Of a stretch of 64,000 bases of DNA, positions 32,701 to 40,636 are shown in pieces. Under the pieces are notes generated by a model. The model was not told the DNA's origin. It searched no databases and worked only from the letters and a program-made list of their open reading frames with translations. The position numbers were made by a program, and so were the translations under genes. The DNA comes from a virus, in the IMG/VR virus record IMGVR_UViG_3300008050_000025, positions 37,826 to 101,825 of that record; one strand, given 5' to 3'. The first letter of the stretch is position 1. Every line of letters starts with the position of its first letter.

Positions 32701-34262
32701 TCTACTGTGGTTTGAGTAGAAGACATGATGATTCCTGGCCCCTCTTCGTGGTCAGCTAGGCTAAGTCCTTCGTTGCCAAAGCGCCAACCTTCGACTTGTC
32801 CAAACCTAAGGTTTCGGACAGTGTACTCTGCCATGCCACTGTCTGTTCCATCACCAATGATAGAGATTTCAAATACTGACTGCTCTCTTCCATCGGTAGG
32901 GATTACTGTGGAGTATGTTCTCCATTCTCCAATAGAAACATTTCCAACAACCATAGGCTCGTTGTATCCCCAAGAACCAATACCGCCATCAAGAGCGAAT
33001 GTATACCACTCCCCTGTAGTGGTGTCTTTTAATTGGATAGACAGGCCATTTGCACCTGCTGTTTCTGAATATAAATCAAACGCTAAAGTGGCAAACCCTT
33101 TGTAAGGGGAGCCTGCTGGTTCTGATAGGAACGTGTCGTATGTACTATGGTGCTGTTTAAACCTCTGGGAGATACGTGCAGCACCGATACCTGTGGTCGA
33201 GCTTGCTTGGAAATGAACTCCATCCCATAACAATTCCTTACCAACGTAACCTACATCACCGATATTGTAACCCGCAACATAATTACTAAGGACTTCCCAA
33301 GATTGGAAATCTACGATACCATATTCGTTAAGGATATCTTTGGGAACACCAGAGAGTTCAGTGTAGTTTGTGAAGTCAGCGTTAACCAGCCAATTGATAG
33401 TCTTGTCGAAGTTTGGATTCGCAAGAATATAATTGTCCGCATAGAAGGTCTCTACAGATTCAATCAGTGCCTTTCCTTTAGTTTCCCAATCGTTCTTAGG
33501 AAGCTCTAACCGCAGAAAGTAATTAACCGTATCGTAGAAGCTGTCATTGATAGAATAATCAGGCTTTGAAGTGAACTCCAAGTAGCCTCGGCTATTGAAA
33601 GACATTTCCTCTGCGTACCTGCCAATCTGATACTTCCCGGTAGTGTTGTTTAAGTACTGTAAAGTGCCATTGTGTACTTGAAGCGATATCAAGGAGACAG
33701 CGACGGGGACCGTGGAGTTTCCTGTGATTTTATATGTGAAAGACTTAGGCAACCACCCAGGAACTGGCACGTCAACCACGACAACATCAGAACCATGTTC
33801 TGCATTTACATAGATTGTTTCTCCGTGGATAACCTCAGGGTCTCCCCAAGTTTCAATCTTGGCCTTGGACAAGTCAGCAGCAGCAATAGCATCATCGTAC
33901 CTAGGCTGATATCTGATTCCATCCGTCAGCAATCTGTTCGGCAGGTCTTTGTGAAGGACATGAATTCCAGAGCCTGTACCAGTTACGTGCAGATACTCAG
34001 TGGTGGCTCCATGGCTCTTTGTTACAGCGTGTCGAGAGTCGTGCTTCTTGAAGTTAATGGAAGGGCTTCCCATGGTCATTGCGTGGATACCAAAGGAAGA
34101 CACGGACATTAAGGAAGTGCTACTTACGGCAGAAGGTGGGGGCGTGAATGAAAGCATGTCTACGACTGCCATCTTTGCACCCTCTACAATCATGTTCTCC
34201 TCCGAAAACACTTTCTCCTTACCGTAAGGAGTGTGCGCGTAAATCTCTACTAACCCTTTCAT
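29751..34262 (-). CDS. giant baseplate-associated protein with inserted adhesin-like modules
   Basis: 1503 residues. The first 45 residues and last 20 match the two ends of the 192-residue neighbour, with about 1300 residues of insert between them. The insert is built of beta-sandwich-like modules with features of carbohydrate-binding modules: NPNFDKTINWLV, KGFATLAFDLYSE, DYSGLTFVGQKFTG, and repeated strand pairs ending in short Ser/Thr/Gly turns. Similar segments occur in the 1439-residue gp7-like protein upstream (LVFNQYFEDGLTDW). Likely on the baseplate rim and involved in surface binding. Single-base overlap with both neighbours. Confidence 0.7.
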   Translation of the reverse strand: MKGLVEIYAHTPYGKEKVFSEENMIVEGAKMAVVDMLSFTPPPSAVSSTSLMSVSSFGIHAMTMGSPSINFKKHDSRHAVTKSHGATTEYLHVTGTGSGIHVLHKDLPNRLLTDGIRYQPRYDDAIAAADLSKAKIETWGDPEVIHGETIYVNAEHGSDVVVVDVPVPGWLPKSFTYKITGNSTVPVAVSLISLQVHNGTLQYLNNTTGKYQIGRYAEEMSFNSRGYLEFTSKPDYSINDSFYDTVNYFLRLELPKNDWETKGKALIESVETFYADNYILANPNFDKTINWLVNADFTNYTELSGVPKDILNEYGIVDFQSWEVLSNYVAGYNIGDVGYVGKELLWDGVHFQASSTTGIGAARISQRFKQHHSTYDTFLSEPAGSPYKGFATLAFDLYSETAGANGLSIQLKDTTTGEWYTFALDGGIGSWGYNEPMVVGNVSIGEWRTYSTVIPTDGREQSVFEISIIGDGTDSGMAEYTVRNLRFGQVEGWRFGNEGLSLADHEEGPGIIMSSTQTTVEGEDYSGLTFVGQKFTGLYPEKAYNLVVDAESLSGEYGKIGVAIAHRDFSNVSDRNRFDVAKSAGMLDLTKTTGAKTLNSGYAYYLSPFTSPSAVTDPSGTEVDDENYKNSNRAVLFDASFQDDDQRIFVPIDPAITIQIDSETSSTVEQYYVGLRIRKEGSALKDLHYNFATSEWDTFNRASTAMVNNINYNISLEDLSSELDVYVKSELNSYASQGKYPMCLEFRSSVNGADITTSLASGFHIKDIRIESYVSNLSGTEFFNGGNSVRALYYDGSGSWTPDTSLSRPRYSDTSVPAGSVIELDIDASSTNTITIWGQELLGDLNDNYIGTVDLGANLESTFDVFIFPLSGQGVHVKSVGLSDYCLNQYHGVEDIRNLDLKTSEYKWGTIPFIEGGWHVQPQSENDGTYPRIEQDLIYGHDAIRFVKDSANPRNAIIAHTVMASSVGFLSDQFKVSIDHVESPGTTMTLKYGILYKKEDGTELVWDFTDLRWKRYHNGVVASTHIDGLEDITVFPYAGANADKYENYISAPISTVKESRPGDMITTFFRLSWLGAGAQSALTDFRYYSLVDPVDASSVFPDFPNPNDTTVQPVTDGPGELGHFLNKMEFAGRGVEGIANYEEGVDDGCYPETSGTTIFSAGSFSQSYGNLNEYGVITPNGFILEQKVEERASQVLLDSSAGMVVSAVSPVSSTKQVAYSITLTRDEWEMLNTYYGGLGALGLWTIDYTKTSIKFGSHEGLGGPPFLASGSPTALATVGGGGASSTRNDAGAGPEYLNGAVLVAQATANDELSLFHTGAGSPRGRVNPNGWCVSGDTYTLVLEYKSIGDNIKLKSDNFSDVNLTSDGVWHRETVSFTASADGHNKIGILLRKSSDPIDIQNPKVLVGSAVLTNDTSSVTVKSFDFSDQQQLNAFSTKYLSPNSIEPLYIGWDGDFYATSLYNSSVLVEKEPEFRLFSKKVFFPGGLQIDPSSDFITVTWVIDF

Positions 34263-37200
34263 TATATCGTGTAGTATGTGACACCTGCTGTATCACCTTC
34301 TGCAAATGTTCCTCCATATCGCTCAAGATACACATGCCTTGAACCTCCGTCAGAACCAAGACCAAGCAAAGCAGTAATAGTGGAATCCCTAGAATGCAAT
34401 GTTGATACTAGTGTATCTAGGAACAATAGGATAGATTTAACTTCTTCCCTGGTGTACTCTTCCGGTACATCCCCGTAACCAGTATTGGTCAAGGAAACAC
34501 TATCAACCCTGACACTAGGTTTGTTTAGGTCAGAAGGGTGGGTATGCGGACGCATCACAGGGGTAATTTCGATATAGTAATAAGTGTCGTCATCGTGGAC
34601 AGACTCATACCTGCCTGTGTAAAGGCTTCTTGTATAAGGGTTTAGAGGCCCTTTAAGATTATCGGTATGGAATGGGATGCTTACAGAGGTTGCACCATCA
34701 GGTAGTTCCACCTCATAAGAATCAGACAGCGCCTCTCCTTCTAGCTGCCACCTGTTACGTGTAAAGTCGTACACAAACATGTCTGACATATCCGTACGCC
34801 CTTGGTATCTCTTATTTCCGGTAACGATTCGAACAGCTACCTTGTTACTTTCCCCATGCCCTGAACTGTCAAACGTCAAGTCCAAGTTATAGTTCTCGTC
34901 TGGGAAGAGGGTATTACTTAATGTGCGGAACATGTTTGGGTTACGTAGGTTAACCTCTTCCGCTGCCCCTCCTGTACTAGCTGAGTCTAATCCAAACGTC
35001 AACCAGTATGCGTCATCCACATTGAACTCTTCGTCCATCACGACAGAATCAGAGATTGTTCTCCAATCAGAGTCAGCCTGGAACGCTGGGGTATTAACTG
35101 TAACCGTGTCCTCCCATGTAAGGGTCTGGGAGTCGTAGTATTTCTTGGCTGTCTGGTTAAGCAACGTGTACCCGATAGAACCGTTTGTGCCCTCGGCTGA
35201 TACATCGTAGCTCAACGTGTACATGTCTCCAGCGACCAAACTAGAAACTGATTCTGTGCGGATGAACTCGTTTGCCGTGCTTGACAAGTACTGAACTCCT
35301 GAGAACTGTACTCCGTAGAAACCTCCTGACAGATTTAAATCATCTGATACTACATCGGATGTTGAACTGAATGTCAGCACGTCAGCGCCTGATGAACTCC
35401 AGTCTGTAAGCCCATCTTCAAAGTATTGGTTGAAGACTAAGTTCTTGTTCTTAATCAACGGGTATCTCATAGTAGCATTGCTACCGTGCCTTCCTTGGAA
35501 GAAAGAAACACCATGGATATCAATGAACCTTCTTTGTCCACAGCCCTTATCGACTATGTGTGGGTAGTTTACAATTGCAATCGTATCTGATTCAGGGTGG
35601 AACGAGAACTGAATCCCTGACAATTGAATATCATTTGTCAGGTTTCCGTTGTCCAACTCATGTGGGAATGTGTTCCAACCTTTGTCCCATACAAGACCTT
35701 TCTCATCGACCAACACAAGTTGGTCATCCTGAGTTCTATATGCCTTACCTTTAATCTTATCAGTACCGATAATGTAAGAGAACTCAACAGAAGACAACGG
35801 GGTGTTGGAACCATCGGTGTAGGCAAGTACCGAGGCAGTCTCGGTAGTTCCCGCAATGCCGCTAACAAGCATGGATGCGTTGTAAAGTCCCTCACCGAAT
35901 ACATGGTCTAGGATATAAAAACCAGAACCATCCAAGTTCATATCGAAGTCTCTTCGATAGTCTGTCCACACATCATGGATGCCTGAGCCAAGCTCCACAC
36001 CTTGCATATTCTCATGTGAGAAATCCAACAACGTGCTATCCTTAGAACCTAATCTTAGAATCCTGTTTAGCAAGGCTTTGAAGATAGTGCCGTCACTAAT
36101 ATGCCGTGTAGGGACTATGGAATCACACCCAAGGTCTTCTACGCCTCGGAGGTTCATAGTTGAGCTTACAGGAACTCCAATAACGTTTCCGCTTGGGGCA
36201 CTGTATACAATCTCATTGTCATCTACAACAGGAGAGTTAGACGCATCGTACACCGAACTATATGTGATAGACTCAGGAGACATGAAGTGCTGACCTGAGA
36301 AGTTATAGCCTTTGTAGATTACTTCTTTAGTTGTCTCTAACCCACTTGTAGAACTTCCGTAGAAGTAGGTAGATTTAGGCTGACTCCTTCCTGTACGTGC
36401 ATATCCTTCGGTTGGGATTTCATACTTGAAGTCTCTCCTTCTGCTGGTATCCCTATCAAGCCCTCCACCAAACACAGTCCAAAAAGAATCAGAAGGTGCA
36501 GGCAGAACCCTTCCCAACTTGAGAAGGTCTGCATCTAGAGAACTAAAGTAATCTCCTGCTCCACTAGTTCCAAGCCACCCTGACACACTATGGGAATCAA
36601 GGACAGTTGTGTTTGCATCGTCGGCGTGATACACCATTGACAAGCAAACCGAGTCTACCATATCAGTCATCGGGTCGCTAACATCAATACTAATAAACAT
36701 TCTAGGAGTTACATGGAACGGAGTGAACTCATGTAATGTTCTGGAGATGTTGGTGATGACGGTAGGAGTCATCGCATCCTGACCGTTGCTCTCGTCAATA
36801 TCGCCAACGTCAACCGCTACAAAGATATGCGACGACTTAGAGTTCCAGTAATCAAGGGCTTCCACTTGCTCAGGCACACCTCCCTCTATAACGCTATCCA
36901 TGTTGGCGGCGATTTCAAGAGATGACGTGAAGAACTTTACTCCAGTGTTGTTACCGAAGTAAAAGGTTTCTGCTGTATTCCCAATACCTGTACTTGTTTC
37001 AATGAATGAGATGAGGTCGTCAAGGAACTCATCAGAGATTCCATAGCGGGAACCTTCGTTACACTCAGATAGGATTTCTCTCAGCCTATCAAGCATACTC
37101 TTTGTGATTTGGGATGTGGCGTAAAACCTGTCTCTCTCCCAAGGTGGAACAGCAACGGTGTAATCTCCCCTGTGCTTGTATCCATCCCCGTTAGGAAGAG

Positions 37201-38581
37201 TTTGATAATGCTCCCCATTAATCATAATGAACTTGAACTCTCTGTCAAGCTCTTCTAGGATAGCATCAACACAGAACCTAATGTTCTTGTCATGGTCTGT
37301 GGGTGAAAGGTTGAATGTTAGGGAAGTGTTCTCTCTGCTCTCAGAGATGAACGCTGCCAAAGTATTAAAGTCCTGGCATACAGGAGCCTCTGTTTTAAGG
37401 GCGTAGTACAGCAGGAAAGGAAGATATGATTCATACGCTTCGTGGATATCCGAAGATGCTTCGAAGGTTGTAATCTCCCGTGGGAACACGTACTGGATAG
37501 CGTCGAATAGACTTTGCCTTGTCCCCTTGGCTTTATAGATGTATACCGCTTGCCTAAGCTGTGCTCTCCATGAGTTAACGTCACCGCCAACAAACTTCCA
37601 TCCGATAAGTCCTGCTAGGTAATCCAGGAACTCAGGGGGGCATTCGTTAATGTTCATTAGGTCGCCAATCTCTTCAATCAAAGTATCCATGTCATAGAAT
37701 GAATACGAGATAGCTTTCAAGAACGTCATAAGAGGCCCAGCCGAATCGCTCTTGGTAGGAAGCAACCCAGACACATCAATCATATCATGGGAATCTTTAA
37801 TGAAAGATGACTGCCTCTCTTTGGCGTTATACCAAACGTCAATAAGAGTTTTTAGGTTGTCAAGGTTTTGTGTTCCTGACAAATACTTGTCTGTGCTGTT
37901 TACGCTGCTTGTTGTTTGGAACTCGTAAGGGAGGTATCGGTTAAGAGAGGTTGCCTCCTCACGTCCTGTCCAAGTGTAATCGAACAAGCATTGCATAGCA
38001 GTGCTCTCCGTGAACGGCTTACCATAATATACACTGCTGACAATGTAGGGTGTCAGAGTAGATGATAGGGATGTGCTTGTTCCTGCAACTCCGGATGAGT
38101 TAAGGAAGTACATCATTCCAAGAGATGCCACTAGGTCATCGTGTACTTCTCCCGCATCGGATACAGTTGTGTACGGAGTATTTGTGGCAGAGGTTACAAA
38201 GGATGCAGCAGGTGTGTTACAAGCAATATCGGGCTGCACAGTCTCAGTTAGGAACAACGAGAACTCGCTAGGGGATTTGAAGTCGGAGAACGTCTTCCCA
38301 TACCTGTCCAACACATGCTCCTTGAAAACCTGAGGAGTTACGTTTGTGTTCTTGTTTGAGGGAATGGTATATGTCTTAACCTCTGCTTCTGTCAAACCAC
38401 TGACATCAAAGATAAAAGAGTTTTCGTGAGCGAATAGGAGAGTCTTCCCTAGGACCTTGTAGGTGATATCCTCTACAGTGCCATTTTTATAATCCTCATC
38501 CACGTAGATTGCAGGAACCAAGTCCTTAATCTTTTCTACGTAGTTGTACTTATATGAATTCCTATTTCCCTTGTATACCAT
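34262..38581 (-). CDS. 7: baseplate wedge protein, tail protein I/gp7-like
   Basis: 1439 residues. The N-terminal part has the P2 gpI family signature around 330-370: FLDYLAGLIGWKFVGGDVN, then WRAQLRQAVYIYKAKGTRQSLFDAIQYVF, which in contractile tails contacts the gp6/baseplate J protein. It follows directly after the gp6-like gene (one-base gap), as gp7 follows gp6 in T4. The C-terminal two thirds are beta-rich adhesin-like modules (for example LVFNQYFEDGLTDWSSSGADV) and Asp/Ser-rich loops, far longer than a minimal gpI and of the same kind as in the next gene. No transmembrane segment. Confidence 0.8.
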   Translation of the reverse strand: MVYKGNRNSYKYNYVEKIKDLVPAIYVDEDYKNGTVEDITYKVLGKTLLFAHENSFIFDVSGLTEAEVKTYTIPSNKNTNVTPQVFKEHVLDRYGKTFSDFKSPSEFSLFLTETVQPDIACNTPAASFVTSATNTPYTTVSDAGEVHDDLVASLGMMYFLNSSGVAGTSTSLSSTLTPYIVSSVYYGKPFTESTAMQCLFDYTWTGREEATSLNRYLPYEFQTTSSVNSTDKYLSGTQNLDNLKTLIDVWYNAKERQSSFIKDSHDMIDVSGLLPTKSDSAGPLMTFLKAISYSFYDMDTLIEEIGDLMNINECPPEFLDYLAGLIGWKFVGGDVNSWRAQLRQAVYIYKAKGTRQSLFDAIQYVFPREITTFEASSDIHEAYESYLPFLLYYALKTEAPVCQDFNTLAAFISESRENTSLTFNLSPTDHDKNIRFCVDAILEELDREFKFIMINGEHYQTLPNGDGYKHRGDYTVAVPPWERDRFYATSQITKSMLDRLREILSECNEGSRYGISDEFLDDLISFIETSTGIGNTAETFYFGNNTGVKFFTSSLEIAANMDSVIEGGVPEQVEALDYWNSKSSHIFVAVDVGDIDESNGQDAMTPTVITNISRTLHEFTPFHVTPRMFISIDVSDPMTDMVDSVCLSMVYHADDANTTVLDSHSVSGWLGTSGAGDYFSSLDADLLKLGRVLPAPSDSFWTVFGGGLDRDTSRRRDFKYEIPTEGYARTGRSQPKSTYFYGSSTSGLETTKEVIYKGYNFSGQHFMSPESITYSSVYDASNSPVVDDNEIVYSAPSGNVIGVPVSSTMNLRGVEDLGCDSIVPTRHISDGTIFKALLNRILRLGSKDSTLLDFSHENMQGVELGSGIHDVWTDYRRDFDMNLDGSGFYILDHVFGEGLYNASMLVSGIAGTTETASVLAYTDGSNTPLSSVEFSYIIGTDKIKGKAYRTQDDQLVLVDEKGLVWDKGWNTFPHELDNGNLTNDIQLSGIQFSFHPESDTIAIVNYPHIVDKGCGQRRFIDIHGVSFFQGRHGSNATMRYPLIKNKNLVFNQYFEDGLTDWSSSGADVLTFSSTSDVVSDDLNLSGGFYGVQFSGVQYLSSTANEFIRTESVSSLVAGDMYTLSYDVSAEGTNGSIGYTLLNQTAKKYYDSQTLTWEDTVTVNTPAFQADSDWRTISDSVVMDEEFNVDDAYWLTFGLDSASTGGAAEEVNLRNPNMFRTLSNTLFPDENYNLDLTFDSSGHGESNKVAVRIVTGNKRYQGRTDMSDMFVYDFTRNRWQLEGEALSDSYEVELPDGATSVSIPFHTDNLKGPLNPYTRSLYTGRYESVHDDDTYYYIEITPVMRPHTHPSDLNKPSVRVDSVSLTNTGYGDVPEEYTREEVKSILLFLDTLVSTLHSRDSTITALLGLGSDGGSRHVYLERYGGTFAEGDTAGVTYYTI

Positions 38582-38582
38582 A

Positions 38583-40208
38583 TTACACCAACTCTACATT
38601 GATTTCAAAGTTGTTTAATTGGATGAGTTCATTGAAGCTAACGAACACATCGCTAGAGATGTTATCTACTGAGAAGAACCTAACTTCTGCTGTTTTCAGA
38701 ATGTGATTAGTTAACTCTGAGATGTTGAAGCTTTCTCCAAACTCCCTGTTGTCGATGTGGAAGAACTCAAGCATCTTATCAGCAGACTTTGTTTTGATGT
38801 CTTCGATGTATGGCTCACGGGCTTTGTCTACATAGATTGTGCAAACCAAATCAAGTGTTCTGGCCACTCCGTCTACGATAGTAACCTCATCAGACCACAT
38901 CCTATACTGATTGAGGTACGTAAGAAGCTCTCCTTTGAATGCAAGGCTTGCCCTCTCGACTTGCAAGTCAGAGGCCTTTGCCAGAACATAGATGTCAATC
39001 ATGTTTCCACCTGCCCCACTCTGTCTGAGTGCTGGCATAGCTTTAGCAGTTTGCCCAGCGACGCTAACAAAAGTGTTGGCGAAGGTGTTGTAATCTTCCC
39101 CCGTCACAGCCCTGTATTGTGTACGGAAGAAGTACGGAGCGTACCTCTTTGCGTGTTCTACAGTTTCAGCATTAGACCCTCCGGTAGCTTGAGTAGAGTT
39201 AGTCATTGCTACTGTGAACTCATCAGTACCGTTCTTAGTTATTGGCAAGGCAGAACTAATCTTGCCTGTCACCAAGTCCCCCCTATCTCCGCCACCTGTC
39301 CTATAGAAAACGGAGTAAGTGATGTTAGCCTGTGGGCTTGCTCCTCTGATTCCATCGCCAAAGTAAAGTGTCGTTGAGTAGTCTGAATTGTACCTCTTCT
39401 CAAACACCCTCTCCGTTCCACTCTTGGCCAAGGCCATGTTATGGATTTCGGAGTAGATGTGCCCGTCACTAGCAGAGACAAACAAGCTCCCTTCAATCAC
39501 AGAAGGGGTAGAAATATCAATCGACTTCTGCGTCTGCCTAGGTGAGAAGGTTCCGGTCAGTGTGTGGTAAACTCCCTCCAGTAACACTAGGCCTTCAAAG
39601 ATGTCAGCAACCTCATCGTAGTAGGTAACGTCTAACGATAGGTCCTCAATGTTTCCAGCAGAAGATTGGTCGATAAGCCCTGTGGCCAAGTCAGTCTTGT
39701 ACAGGGTATATGACAAAGGCTTACCATCTCTTTGTGATGCCAAGGTGATAGTCCTATCTGCTTTAGCAATGGACATTGTATCAGCGCCAGTGAAAGAAAA
39801 ACCTTTCGGAGTCAAAGTCGCGGAACACTTACTTGCGATAGGCCCTTTCATCTGAATACCAATCAACTCAAGCATACCCATAAGGTGCTCAGTAGTTTGG
39901 ACAGTTGGGAAGAACTTCTCGTTAGCCAAGTAGTCAGCTTTCAAACTGTTGGTAGCGGCAGCGTATGCGATAAGGTCAATCCAGAACATACCAAAGTCTG
40001 ACTCAACGAAGTTGTTATACTGGTCGAGGCTGACAGCCTTTAGGTAAGTAATGAACGCTGCTTTGTACTCATCGAAATCAGCGACAGAGTAATCAATAAG
40101 GTCCTTCTTATCACTCTCTTGAATAGCTCCGAGAGCCATGAAGTCTGACTCAATAGTGCCGTCAAACGCAGAGGCATTGTAAGTTGTGTTGAAAGGAAAA
40201 GTTCCCAT
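38583..40208 (-). CDS. 6: baseplate wedge protein, baseplate J/gp6-like
   Basis: 541 residues with the conserved baseplate-J arrangement: an N-terminal arm, SDFGMFWIDLIAYAAATNSLKADYLANEKF (about 100-130), FEKRYNSDYSTTLYFGDGIRGASP, VFYRTGGGDRGDL, and the helical AKRYAPYFFRTQYRAVTGEDYNTF segment before a ferredoxin-like end. This protein forms the hexameric iris of contractile baseplates. It overlaps the gp25-like gene by one base, and the order gp25-gp6-gp7 is the T4 order. Length 541 versus 660 in T4. Confidence 0.88.
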   Translation of the reverse strand: MGTFPFNTTYNASAFDGTIESDFMALGAIQESDKKDLIDYSVADFDEYKAAFITYLKAVSLDQYNNFVESDFGMFWIDLIAYAAATNSLKADYLANEKFFPTVQTTEHLMGMLELIGIQMKGPIASKCSATLTPKGFSFTGADTMSIAKADRTITLASQRDGKPLSYTLYKTDLATGLIDQSSAGNIEDLSLDVTYYDEVADIFEGLVLLEGVYHTLTGTFSPRQTQKSIDISTPSVIEGSLFVSASDGHIYSEIHNMALAKSGTERVFEKRYNSDYSTTLYFGDGIRGASPQANITYSVFYRTGGGDRGDLVTGKISSALPITKNGTDEFTVAMTNSTQATGGSNAETVEHAKRYAPYFFRTQYRAVTGEDYNTFANTFVSVAGQTAKAMPALRQSGAGGNMIDIYVLAKASDLQVERASLAFKGELLTYLNQYRMWSDEVTIVDGVARTLDLVCTIYVDKAREPYIEDIKTKSADKMLEFFHIDNREFGESFNISELTNHILKTAEVRFFSVDNISSDVFVSFNELIQLNNFEINVELV

Positions 40209-40636
40209 TATTTCATTATCAGGTTTAGGTCTTCTTCTACTCCAGGCTGATTCCTAAAGTAGACGGTTGTTTGAATAAGGATGCTGTTGCTATCGCTCTC
40301 GTTTCCTTGGGCTAATTGGCCAATCCTTACAGGTCCAATTCTTAAGCGTGGGAAGTACCGCGACACCAAGGCCTCTATTTCTATTTGAATGTCTCGTAGA
40401 ACTGAGTCAGTGAATTGGTCAAAGAGCCTTCTTCGGATAGTAGTTCCGAAGTCAGGGTACATTACTCGCTCACCCTTCTGAGTCTTTATCCCTTGAACCA
40501 ACCCATCTATAATGGTTTGATTGTCCGTGGATAGGGCAAAGTATCCTCCCTCGGAGTCTCCCATGGGAAACTTCATACCTCTAACGACTGACCTTCGTGA
40601 TGTCGTTACATAATCAAGTGTGTATCCATATGCCAT
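40208..40636 (-). CDS. 25: baseplate wedge protein, gp25-like
   Basis: 142 residues with the gp25/gpW wedge signature GERVMYPDFGTTIRRRLFDQ and the following helix LRDIQIEIEALVSRYFPRLRI, ending in a beta strand NSILIQTTVYF. gp25 is the most conserved inner-baseplate protein of contractile injection systems and nucleates the sheath. Length matches T4 (132). It is placed upstream of gp6 and downstream of the 972-residue protein with one-base overlaps. Confidence 0.92.
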   Translation of the reverse strand: MAYGYTLDYVTTSRRSVVRGMKFPMGDSEGGYFALSTDNQTIIDGLVQGIKTQKGERVMYPDFGTTIRRRLFDQFTDSVLRDIQIEIEALVSRYFPRLRIGPVRIGQLAQGNESDSNSILIQTTVYFRNQPGVEEDLNLIMK

